Part shown: piece by piece, positions 1-6,123 of the stretch
Layout of the letters: each line of letters starts with the position of its first letter
Numbering within the stretch: the stretch's first letter is position 1
Origin: Rhodospirillaceae bacterium UBA6219
GTDB lineage: Bacteria > Pseudomonadota > Alphaproteobacteria > Rhodospirillales > Magnetospirillaceae
Assembly (NCBI GenBank): GCA_002435715.1
Contig: DISD01000009.1
Location: forward strand, 1 to 15,363
Direction of reading: 5' to 3'
DNA: 15,363 nt
Program-made: the position numbers and the translations under genes
Notes under the pieces: model-generated
The model's database searches: none
Seen by the model: only the letters and a program-made list of their open reading frames with translations
What the model was told of the DNA's origin: nothing

Positions 1-193
1 CCGGCAAACCCGGGGCGGTTCACTGATCGTCGACGGCGCCCCCAACAAGGTGATCGCCCGCGCCCTGGATTTGCAGGAAGTGACGGTGAAGGCGCATTTG
101 CGCAACATCTTCCGCAAACTGGCGGTCAGCAACCGCACGGAAGCGGCCCGCACCGCCATCCTGGCCGGGATCACCGGGTCCAATCCGGATTAA
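1..193 (+). CDS. LuxR-type response regulator, C-terminal fragment
   Basis: Only the 3' end of this gene is in the window. The frame whose codons start at base 2 ends in TAA at 191-193. It encodes the LuxR/NarL-type helix-turn-helix domain: GAPNKVIARALDL, then EVTVKAHLRNIFRKL (recognition helix), then NRTEAARTAILAGI. Proteins of this type bind DNA through this four-helix domain, usually after phosphorylation of an N-terminal receiver domain. That receiver would lie to the left of the window and cannot be seen. The first ten or so residues fit the usual TPRE-x-EVL helix poorly, so exact family placement is uncertain. The gene converges on the next response regulator with 15 bases between the stop codons, and no hairpin terminator is visible between them. 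Confidence 0.75.
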   Translation, partial: RQTRGGSLIVDGAPNKVIARALDLQEVTVKAHLRNIFRKLAVSNRTEAARTAILAGITGSNPD

Positions 194-208
194 GCCGGAC
201 GGATTTGA

Positions 209-838
209 TTATTCGATCAGCCCCCGGCGGATGGCGTAAGTGGCCAGTTCCGCCGAATTGTGCAGATCCAGCTTTTGCATGATCTTGGTGCGATGGGTTT
301 CCACCGTCTTGATGGCGATGGACAAGGTGTCGGCGATCTCGCGGTTTTTCAGCCCCTGGGCGATCAAGCGCAACACTTCCAACTCGCGGGCGGTCAGCGC
401 CGGAACATTGGCCTCGCCGCCGTCCAGATGGTCGCGCACCTGCTCGATGTCCAGACCCGGCCCCAGATATTGGCGGCCCATGCGCACCGAATTGATGGCC
501 GCCATCAATTCCTCGTGCCCCAGACGCTTCAACGCATAACCATCGGCGCCGGCGGCCAGGGCCTCGGCCACCCGACGTTCGCAATTGGCCACGGTCAGGA
601 TCAACACCCTGATTTGCGGCGCGGCACGCTTCAACCGACGGGTCGCCTCGACGCCGTCAAGCACCGGCATGGACAAATCCATCAAGACGATGTCGGGACG
701 CAGGCTTTTGGCCATGTCGACGGCGGCGGCGCCGTCTTCGGCCTCGCCGACGATCTGAATGTCCTCGGCCTTCAACAAAGCGGCCAACCCCTGGCGCACG
801 AGCAACTGATCCTCGGCGATCAGGATGCGAATGGGCAC
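209..838 (-). CDS. NarL/FixJ-family response regulator
   Basis: A complete 209-residue two-domain transcription regulator. Residues 1-120 form a receiver domain with the acidic pair E9-D10, phosphoacceptor D54 in VLMDLSMP, conserved T82 in LILT and K104 in YALKR. Residues 145-205 form a LuxR-type helix-turn-helix (LTARELEVLRLIAQGLKNREIA, then KTVETHRTKIMQKL). The length is normal for the family. The start is GTG at 838-836, chosen because a GGAG ribosome site lies about 8 bases upstream and the receiver begins immediately (MPIRILIAEDQ). No histidine kinase lies beside it in the window, so its signal and target genes are unknown. It converges on another LuxR-type regulator and is divergent from the NifX-like gene. 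Confidence 0.9.
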   Translation of the reverse strand: MPIRILIAEDQLLVRQGLAALLKAEDIQIVGEAEDGAAAVDMAKSLRPDIVLMDLSMPVLDGVEATRRLKRAAPQIRVLILTVANCERRVAEALAAGADGYALKRLGHEELMAAINSVRMGRQYLGPGLDIEQVRDHLDGGEANVPALTARELEVLRLIAQGLKNREIADTLSIAIKTVETHRTKIMQKLDLHNSAELATYAIRRGLIE

Positions 839-1000
839 GTGGTTTCTCCTTCAACCGGTTAGACGGCGTTCTGGGGGGCTTGCGACAAGATGCACTATTT
901 GGCGATCGAAATCGATAACCTACGTATCATAATGGCACACTTGCCCAATGGCCATGCGGCCCATAATCTAAGCACATCATTTTTTGCGGAGATTTTAGGC

Positions 1001-1390
1001 ATGAAGATTGCCGTCGCCAGTTCCGATTTCCAATCGGTCAGCGGCCACGCCGGGCGGGCCAAGAAGTGGCTGATCTACAGCGTGGACGAAAACGCCCAGA
1101 TTTCCGCGGCCCAACGCATCGAATTGCCCAGCGACCAGGTCATCCATTATGTCGAGGAAAGCGGCGGGCCGCACCCGTTGGACGGTATCGACGTGGTGAT
1201 CACCCTGTCGGCCGGCGACGGCTTCGTCAAGCATATGGAAAAGCGCGGCGCCCAAGTGGCGATGACGGCGGAAAAGGACGCCGCCAAGGCGGTCCACGAC
1301 TTCCTGACCCAGACCCTGTCCGATCCCAAGCCGCGCCCCATCGGCAGCCTGATCTGCAAGACCATCGACCTGTTTTCCAAGCACAAATAA
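1001..1390 (+). CDS. NifX/NafY-like dinitrogenase FeMo-cofactor family protein
   Basis: A 129-residue protein made almost entirely of the dinitrogenase iron-molybdenum cofactor biosynthesis domain (the NifX/NifB C-terminal type fold). It starts MKIAVASSDFQSVSGHAG and has a conserved IDVVITLSAGDGFVKHMEKRGAQVAM segment at about 63-89. Relatives bind or carry Fe-S or FeMo-co precursors; many stand-alone members have no proven role. I placed the start at ATG 1001 because a GGAG site (988-991) lies 9 bases upstream and homologues begin at MKIAV. The longer reading from 890 adds 37 residues that do not look like this family. No nif genes are in the window, so a direct role in nitrogen fixation is not shown. 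TTGCCC (941-946) with CATAAT (962-967) is a possible but weak promoter. Confidence 0.8.
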   Translation: MKIAVASSDFQSVSGHAGRAKKWLIYSVDENAQISAAQRIELPSDQVIHYVEESGGPHPLDGIDVVITLSAGDGFVKHMEKRGAQVAMTAEKDAAKAVHDFLTQTLSDPKPRPIGSLICKTIDLFSKHK

Positions 1391-1413
1391 AAAGGGGGGC
1401 CGAAGCCCCCCTT
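1385..1413 (-). terminator. Intrinsic terminator of prpE (minus strand)
   Basis: A 9-bp inverted repeat pairs 1392-1400 with 1405-1413 around a four-base loop. Read on the minus strand, the loop is a stable C(UUCG)G tetraloop on a stem with six consecutive G-C pairs, followed at once by a run of Ts and TTTG. It lies just past the prpE stop. On the plus strand the same hairpin has only a short TTCC tail, so it would terminate the NifX-like gene less well. Its minus-strand T-tract overlaps that gene's stop codon. Confidence 0.9.
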
Positions 1414-1433
1414 CCATGATCACGGCAAGCTGA

Positions 1434-3347
1434 TTATTCCACCGCCTCGGTGCGGGCCTTGGAATAGCCGATGCTTTGCAAGGATTCGTCGATTTCTTCC
1501 AAGATCGCCGGATCGTCGATGGTGGCCGGCATCTTGTAATCCTGGTTGTCGGCGATCTTCTGCATGGTGCCACGCAGGATCTTGCCGGAACGGGTCTTGG
1601 GCAGACGCTTGACCACGGTGCAGCTCTTGAAGGCGGCAACCGGGCCGATGACTTCACGCACCAGCTTGACCACTTCCTTGATCACGTCGTCGTCGGACTT
1701 GGTGACCCCGGCCTTCAGGCAGATGAAGCCCAGCGGCAGCTGGCCCTTCAACTGGTCGGCGACGCCGATGACGGCGCATTCGGCCACGTCGGGGTGGCTG
1801 GCCAGGACTTCTTCCATCTGGCCGGTGGACAGACGGTGGCCGGCGACGTTGATGATGTCGTCGGTGCGGCTCATCACATAGGCGTAACCGTCTTCGTCGA
1901 TCATGCCGGCGTCGGCGGTCTTATAGAAACCGGGATATTCGGCCAGGTAGCTGTCGAAGAAGCGCTGTTCGGCGTTCCACAGGGTGTAGAAGGTGCCAGG
2001 CGGCAGCGGCAGCTTGACCACCAGCGAACCGGTGACGCCGGGCTTGCACTGGTGATGGCCTTCGTCCAGGACCTGCAGATCCCACCCCGGGGCGGCCTTG
2101 GTGGGCGAACCGGGCTTGACCGGGAATTCGTGCAGACCCAGGCAGTTGGCGGCGATGGCCCAACCGGTTTCGGTCTGCCACCAGTGGTCGACCACCGGGA
2201 CGTTCAGGTTGGTCTGCGCCCACTTGATGGTGTCGGGGTCCGAACGCTCGCCGGCCAGGAACAGCGCCTTCAGGCTGCTCATGTCGTACTTCTTCAACAG
2301 GTCGGCGTTGGGATCTTCGCGCTTGATGGCCCGGAAGGCGGTGGGCGCGGTGAACAGCGCGGTGATCTTGTGCTGGTCGATGACCCGCCAGAAGGCGCCG
2401 GCATCGGGGGTGCCCACCGGCTTGCCTTCGTAAACCACGGTGGTGGCACCGTGCAGCAGGGGCGCATAGCAGATATAGGAATGGCCGACCACCCAACCCA
2501 CGTCGGACGCGGCCCAGAACACCTGGCCCGGTTCGATGTTGTAGATGTTCTTCATGGTCCACTTCAGCGCCACCATGTGGCCGCCATTGTCACGGACCAC
2601 GCCCTTGGGCTGACCGGTGGTGCCCGAGGTGTACAAGATGTACAGCGGGTCGGTGGCGGCGACGGCGACACACTCGGCCGGGCTGGCCTTGGCGGCGTCG
2701 TTCCAGTCCACGTCGCGGCCGGCAATCATCTCGGCGACCACCTGCGGACGCTGCAGGATGACGGTGTGGGCCGGCTTGTGGTCCGCCAGTTCGATGGCAT
2801 GGTCCAGCAGCGGCTTGTAGGGGATGACGCGGGCGGTTTCGATACCGCAGCTGGCCGAAACGATGACCTTGGGCTGGGCGTCGTTGATGCGGGTGGCCAA
2901 TTCGTTGGATGCGAAGCCGCCGAACACCACCGAATGCACCGCGCCCAGACGGGCGCAGGACAGCATGGCGACCACCGCTTCGGGAACCATGGGCATGTAG
3001 ACGATGACGCGGTCACCCTTGCCCACGCCCAGGCCGCGCAGCAGGCCGGCGAACTTGGACACCTGGTCCTGCAGTTCGGAATAGGTGATGGTCAGAACAG
3101 TGTCGGTCACCGGGCTGTCATAGATGATGGCGGCCTGGGCGCCGCGGCCGGCTTCCACATGGCGGTCCACCGCGTTGTAGCAGGTATTGACCTCGCCACC
3201 GGGGAACCAGCGATAGAACGGCTTGCGGGAATCATCCAGCACCTTGTCCCAGGTCTTATACCAGCTGATGTCCTTGGCGGCTTCAGCCCAGAACCCTTCG
3301 GGGTCCTTCAGCGAGCGCTCGTGGGCCAGTTCATACGCGTTGTTCAT
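1434..3347 (-). CDS. prpE: Propionyl-CoA synthetase (acyl-CoA synthetase)
   Basis: A 637-residue ANL-superfamily enzyme that activates propionate, and probably acetate, with ATP and CoA through an acyl-AMP intermediate to acyl-CoA, in the cytoplasm. Visible motifs are the P-loop YTSGTTGQPKG at 239-249, WWQTETG at 389-395, the hinge-region KTADAGMIDEDGY at 476-488, and the C-terminal KTRSGKILRG with the conserved lysine K589, the residue acetylated in related synthetases. The segment after the P-loop (VVRDNGGHMVAL) and the DVGWVVGHSYICYAPLL segment are typical of PrpE/ACSS3 rather than of Acs, so I prefer propionyl-CoA synthetase; substrate preference still needs assay. The ATG at 3347 is preceded by AGAGGGA. 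The gene stands alone, not in a prp methylcitrate cluster, and has its own terminator downstream. Confidence 0.87.
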   Translation of the reverse strand: MNNAYELAHERSLKDPEGFWAEAAKDISWYKTWDKVLDDSRKPFYRWFPGGEVNTCYNAVDRHVEAGRGAQAAIIYDSPVTDTVLTITYSELQDQVSKFAGLLRGLGVGKGDRVIVYMPMVPEAVVAMLSCARLGAVHSVVFGGFASNELATRINDAQPKVIVSASCGIETARVIPYKPLLDHAIELADHKPAHTVILQRPQVVAEMIAGRDVDWNDAAKASPAECVAVAATDPLYILYTSGTTGQPKGVVRDNGGHMVALKWTMKNIYNIEPGQVFWAASDVGWVVGHSYICYAPLLHGATTVVYEGKPVGTPDAGAFWRVIDQHKITALFTAPTAFRAIKREDPNADLLKKYDMSSLKALFLAGERSDPDTIKWAQTNLNVPVVDHWWQTETGWAIAANCLGLHEFPVKPGSPTKAAPGWDLQVLDEGHHQCKPGVTGSLVVKLPLPPGTFYTLWNAEQRFFDSYLAEYPGFYKTADAGMIDEDGYAYVMSRTDDIINVAGHRLSTGQMEEVLASHPDVAECAVIGVADQLKGQLPLGFICLKAGVTKSDDDVIKEVVKLVREVIGPVAAFKSCTVVKRLPKTRSGKILRGTMQKIADNQDYKMPATIDDPAILEEIDESLQSIGYSKARTEAVE

Positions 3348-3582
3348 TGGTGCCGTTCCCTCTGCTTAAACGAACTGTTCGCGTGGTCGGGGTCCAGCCC
3401 TTTCCTTCGCGGCGGCCAAGATGCACCAGTCGCGAAATTTTTGCAAAGCCCCAATCAAGCGAAATGCAATACAAAAGCAGTTAGCGACAAGCGGACGCCA
3501 CAAAATGTCGTCTGAATACTGAATTTCGACACCGGAATGCGGAAATAAAATATCAATCCATTACACCAATTCCAAAAAACAA
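3348..3582 (-). other. prpE upstream region
   Basis: About 235 bases with no convincing gene in either strand, less GC-rich than the flanking genes. It holds the ribosome site of prpE, a TTTGCAAA palindrome, and the T-rich tail of the DUF465 terminator. I could not find a convincing -35/-10 pair for prpE; TTGTCG and TATTGC-like hexamers are present but badly spaced. Confidence 0.5.
3440..3469. promoter_or_regulatory. TTTGCAAA palindrome upstream of prpE
   Basis: A perfect 8-bp palindrome TTTGCAAA at 3440-3447 lies about 93 bases upstream of the prpE start. A weaker relative (AAATGCAA, 3462-3469) has its centre 23 bases away, about two helical turns. TTTGCAAA is, to my knowledge, the half-site reported for short-chain fatty acyl-CoA regulators (ScfR family, for example PccR of Rhodobacter sphaeroides), which control propionyl-CoA metabolism. 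Location beside a propionyl-CoA synthetase makes this a plausible operator, but the second copy is imperfect and the spacing differs from the tandem motif I recall. Confidence 0.4.
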
Positions 3583-3614
3583 GACGCCCGCCAGCCTGTG
3601 GGCCAACGGGCGTC
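3583..3614 (-). terminator. Intrinsic terminator of the first DUF465 gene
   Basis: An 8-bp perfect stem (3583-3590 with 3607-3614, GACGCCCG/CGGGCGTC) is capped by an inner GCC-TGTG-GGC mini-stem. On the minus strand it is followed by TTGTTTTTTGG. It lies 26 bases past the stop of the minus-strand small gene and separates it from prpE. Confidence 0.85.
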
Positions 3615-3640
3615 ACCATCGATTTTGATCGAAGCCAGGG

Positions 3641-3817
3641 TCAGTGTGGACTGGCTGTGCTGAAACGAGACAATTCGTCCTTGATACGCAGCTTTTGCCG
3701 CTTCAAATCGGCGATCTGCGCCTCGTCGGGCAGGGGGCGGCGCGTTTCCATCTGAATAGCGGAATCAATCGCAGCATGGCGGGCTTTCAAAGACTCGATC
3801 CGGTCCTGAAGGCTCAT
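3641..3817 (-). CDS. DUF465/YdcH-like small protein (58 aa)
   Basis: A short gene of 58 codons, ATG at 3817 to TGA at 3641, with an excellent GGGAGG ribosome site 7 bases upstream. The product starts MSLQDRIESLKARHAAID and continues with ADLKRQKLRIKDELSR. It is charged and mostly helical, and matches the two-helix DUF465 (YdcH) pattern with its typical LKRQKLRIKDEL signature. Family function is unknown. It has its own promoter-like element upstream and a clear terminator downstream, so it is a single-gene unit. It is a distant paralogue of the 68-residue protein at 5886. It is divergent from ubiX. Confidence 0.85.
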   Translation of the reverse strand: MSLQDRIESLKARHAAIDSAIQMETRRPLPDEAQIADLKRQKLRIKDELSRFSTASPH

Positions 3818-3855
3818 TACAATCCTCCCTGAATATGGGCTAAGAAGGTTAGATT

Positions 3856-3883
3856 ATGATAGCCGCCGCCCAGATGTCAGCAA
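3856..3883 (-). promoter_or_regulatory. Putative sigma70 promoter of the first DUF465 gene
   Basis: On the minus strand TTGCTG (3883-3878) is followed after 16 bases by TATCAT (3861-3856). This places a start about 30 bases ahead of the ATG at 3817. The hexamers are near consensus and the region is locally AT-rich. An overlapping alternative is CTGACA with TAATCT. Confidence 0.5.
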
Positions 3884-3955
3884 AAAAATTGCGTTTTATG
3901 ACCTATTGCGCCTGCGAAGGCAACCCACTTTCTCAGCCCGGCGGAGAAAATTCAT

Positions 3956-4534
3956 ATGACTGACACCCCTTCCCGCCAGCCCCGTCGCCTGATCGTCGGC
4001 ATCAGCGGCGCCTCGGGCATCGTCTATGGCATCGCAGCGCTGCACGCCTTGCGCAGATTAGGGATCGAAACCCATCTGGTGGTCAGCAAGGCGGCCGAGA
4101 TCACCCTGGCGCACGAGACCAAGATGAAGGTGGCCGAGCTGCGCGCCCTGGCCGATCACTGGCACAAGGCCGAAGACATCGCCGCCGCCCCGGCCTCGGG
4201 GTCGTTTCGCACGCTGGGCATGTTGGTGGCGCCGTGTTCCATCCGCTCGATGAGCGAGATCGCCAGTGGGGTGACCACCTCGCTGCTGACCCGCGCCGCC
4301 GACGTCACCTTGAAGGAACGCCGCCGTCTGGTGCTGATGGTGCGCGAATCGCCGCTGCACACCGGCCATCTGCGCACCATGCTGGCGCTGTCGGAAATGG
4401 GGGCGGTGATCGCGCCCCCCCTGCCCGCCTTTTACGCCAAGCCGCAAAACCTGGACGACATGGTGGAACACAGTGTCGGCCGGGCGCTTGACCTGTTCGG
4501 CCTGGATGCCGGCATCAACCGCTGGGGAGAATAG
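3956..4534 (+). CDS. ubiX: Flavin prenyltransferase UbiX
   Basis: A 192-residue UbiX/Pad1-type enzyme. It transfers a dimethylallyl group to reduced FMN to make prenylated FMN, the cofactor of UbiD-type decarboxylases, and so supports ubiquinone synthesis. Visible motifs: the N-terminal phosphate loop VGISGASG (14-21), the VAPCSIRSMSEIASG segment (91-105), and the conserved RRRLVLMVRESPLHTGHLRTM stretch from 122, ending with APPLPAFYAKP (153-163). Length is normal. ATG 3956 has GGAG 9 bases upstream (3943-3946). No ubiD lies in the window, which is common because UbiX serves UbiD in trans. It is followed by a moderate terminator and by convergent pfkA. Confidence 0.95.
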   Translation: MTDTPSRQPRRLIVGISGASGIVYGIAALHALRRLGIETHLVVSKAAEITLAHETKMKVAELRALADHWHKAEDIAAAPASGSFRTLGMLVAPCSIRSMSEIASGVTTSLLTRAADVTLKERRRLVLMVRESPLHTGHLRTMLALSEMGAVIAPPLPAFYAKPQNLDDMVEHSVGRALDLFGLDAGINRWGE

Positions 4535-4595
4535 TCGCCCGAGAAAAAAGTCCCTCGGCTTTGCCTCGGTGTACTTTTCCCCGATTTGAATATGG

Positions 4596-4637
4596 AAACC
4601 CGTGCTCAAGCCAGCTTTCCGCGCGGGTTTGCTTATT
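4596..4637 (+). terminator. Probable terminator of ubiX
   Basis: A 9-bp stem pairs 4596-4604 with 4622-4630 (AAACCCGTG with CGCGGGTTT, one G-T pair), with a 17-base loop. It is followed by GCTTATTTTC. The long loop and interrupted T-run make it weaker than its neighbour on the other strand. It begins about 60 bases after the ubiX stop. Confidence 0.55.
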
Positions 4638-4647
4638 TTCGAAATGC

Positions 4648-4680
4648 AAAAAAAGCGCGGGCGCTGGTGGGCGCCCGCGC
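4648..4680 (-). terminator. Strong intrinsic terminator of pfkA
   Basis: A perfect 10-bp GC stem (4655-4664 with 4671-4680, GCGCGGGCGC/GCGCCCGCGC) with a six-base loop. On the minus strand it is followed directly by seven Ts (4654-4648). It sits 10 bases beyond the pfkA stop. Confidence 0.93.
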
Positions 4681-4690
4681 AGACAGTAAA

Positions 4691-5785
4691 TTACGCCTTC
4701 ATTTCGCCAATATAGATGCCCAAACCGCGGGCCGTGTGGGCGATGGTGCCGAAGGGATCGACGGCACGGGTGATCCCCGCCACTTCGGCGATGGGCACGT
4801 CCACCACCTGACCATGCTGCCAGGCGACCATGCGGTCCATCTTGCCCTGGGCGATCAGATCCACCGCATGAACACCGAAAGCCGAGGCCACCAGACGGTC
4901 GCGCATGCCCGGGGTGCCGCCACGCTGTACATGGCCCAGCACGGTGACGCGGGTTTCCGCCTCGATCAACTTGCCCAGCTTGGCGGCCAGATATTGGCCG
5001 ATGCCGCCGTAACGGGCTTCGCCATCGGCTTGCATCTGGGTGACCGGAATACCGGTTTCGGTCTTGCAGCCTTCGGCCACCACCACCAGGGCGTGGTTCC
5101 GGCCTTCGCGGTTGACCTCGGCCAATTTGTTGACGATGCCGTCCATGGTATAGGGGATTTCCGGGATCAGGATGACGTCGGCACCGCCACCGATCCCCGA
5201 GGAAAGCGCGATATGGCCGACGTCACGGCCCATCAATTCCAAGATCATCACCCGGTGGTGACTGGCCGCCGTCGGGGCCAGACGGTCGATGGCCTCGGTG
5301 GCCACGCCCAGCGCGGTGACATAGCCGATGGCATAGTCGGTGTGGGCGACGTCGTTGTCGATGGTCTTGGGGATGCCGACCATGGGCACGCCGCCTTGCT
5401 TGCACAGCTTGTTCAAGATGCGCATGGAACCGTCGCCGCCGATGACGATCAGGCCGTCCAGCCCCAATTCCTTGTAGCCGTCGACGAAATCCTGCGACCG
5501 GTCCTTGGTGGTGCCGTCGGGCATGGGATAGGCGAAGGGATCGCCCTTGTTGATGGTGCCCAAGATGGTGCCGCCCATGCGCAACATCTCGCCGGACGCC
5601 ACCGACAGGTCGAATTCCACGAAGTTCAAGGGCCGGTTCATCAGCCCCAGGGAACCGTCGCGGATACCGAACACCTTCCAGCCATAGCCGCGAATGGCGC
5701 GATGCACCACCGCCCGCAAGGCCGCGTTAAGTCCGGCGCAGTCGCCGCCGCTGGTCAGGATGCCGATACGCTTGGTTTTGGACAT
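4691..5785 (-). CDS. pfkA: 6-phosphofructokinase (ATP- or PPi-dependent, mixed signature)
   Basis: A 364-residue PfkA-superfamily enzyme that phosphorylates fructose-6-phosphate in glycolysis. Visible: the N-terminal nucleotide loop ILTSGGDCAGLNAA (9-22), GGDGS (116-120), catalytic PKTIDND with D143 (139-145), MGRDVGHIAL (185-194), and the sugar-phosphate segment GHVQRGGTPGMRDR (284-297). G119 corresponds to E. coli G104, the residue normally linked to ATP use. K140 corresponds to position 124, where PPi-dependent enzymes have lysine and classical ATP enzymes have glycine. The combination is known among group III-type PFKs, so donor choice cannot be settled from sequence; ATP is favoured by the glycine. 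The ATG at 5785 has a G-rich ribosome site (GGCGGGGG). It is convergent with ubiX and divergent from the second DUF465 gene. Confidence 0.88.
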   Translation of the reverse strand: MSKTKRIGILTSGGDCAGLNAALRAVVHRAIRGYGWKVFGIRDGSLGLMNRPLNFVEFDLSVASGEMLRMGGTILGTINKGDPFAYPMPDGTTKDRSQDFVDGYKELGLDGLIVIGGDGSMRILNKLCKQGGVPMVGIPKTIDNDVAHTDYAIGYVTALGVATEAIDRLAPTAASHHRVMILELMGRDVGHIALSSGIGGGADVILIPEIPYTMDGIVNKLAEVNREGRNHALVVVAEGCKTETGIPVTQMQADGEARYGGIGQYLAAKLGKLIEAETRVTVLGHVQRGGTPGMRDRLVASAFGVHAVDLIAQGKMDRMVAWQHGQVVDVPIAEVAGITRAVDPFGTIAHTARGLGIYIGEMKA

Positions 5786-5825
5786 GGGACCCCCGCCATG
5801 AATTGCATGACCTTACCCATACCGT

Positions 5826-5851
5826 TTCATATCAAGTTCTGCTAGTGTCAA
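5826..5851 (-). promoter_or_regulatory. Weak candidate promoter for pfkA
   Basis: On the minus strand a perfect TTGACA (5851-5846) lies 60 bases upstream of the pfkA start. The best -10-like hexamer, TATGAA (5831-5826), is only 14 bases away, shorter than usual. The -35 match is suggestive, and the assignment is tentative. Confidence 0.3.
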
Positions 5852-5885
5852 GAATGCTTATGCCATCACTTGTCGCCAATCCATA

Positions 5886-6092
5886 ATGATCGACGAAAAC
5901 ATCGAAGAAATCCGCCGCGAACTAGCGGAATTGTTGAGCGAGCATCGCGATCTGGACGACGTGATCAACCGCATCTCCGCCGATCCCCTTCAGGACCAGT
6001 TGCAATTGCAACGACTGAAGAAGCGCAAGCTTTCCCTGAAGGATCAGATCACCAAACTGGAAAACCAACTGATCCCGGACATCATCGCCTGA
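5886..6092 (+). CDS. DUF465/YdcH-like small protein (68 aa)
   Basis: A 68-residue protein, MIDENIEEIRRELAELLSEH then DLDDVINRI, then LQLQRLKKRKLSLKDQITKL and ending LIPDIIA. The acidic first helix, the HRDLDD-x-I turn and the basic LKKRKL-x-LKDQI second helix are the hallmark of alphaproteobacterial DUF465 (YdcH-like) proteins. It should form a helical hairpin or coiled coil; function is unknown. There is no recognisable Shine-Dalgarno sequence before ATG 5886 (the preceding bases are gccaatccata), which is unusual beside its neighbours and may mean a short or leaderless mRNA. It is followed after 31 bases by the MFS exporter on the same strand, with which it could be cotranscribed. Confidence 0.85.
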   Translation: MIDENIEEIRRELAELLSEHRDLDDVINRISADPLQDQLQLQRLKKRKLSLKDQITKLENQLIPDIIA

Positions 6093-6123
6093 CCCGGCAT
6101 GAATCTGGCCCCGAGATGAAGAT

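Noticed and set aside
933..945. Possible sigma54 promoter (TGGCAC close to TTGC) ahead of the NifX-like gene
   Set aside because: The GG-to-GC spacing is shorter than the required ten bases, and no NifA-type TGT-N10-ACA site is visible upstream.
890..1000. N-terminal extension of the NifX-like protein from ATG 890
   Set aside because: The family begins at MKIAV, which is ATG 1001, with its own GGAG site. The extra segment looks like the intergenic promoter region.
1476..3515. A 679-residue plus-strand open frame opposite prpE
   Set aside because: It is antisense to a clear PrpE coding sequence, its product is low-complexity (G, H, D, V rich) and has no family motif. It reflects GC-rich codon bias.
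4586..5845. A 419-residue plus-strand open frame opposite pfkA
   Set aside because: It has the same features of a shadow frame; pfkA motifs on the minus strand are unambiguous and the frame overlaps terminators of both ubiX and pfkA.
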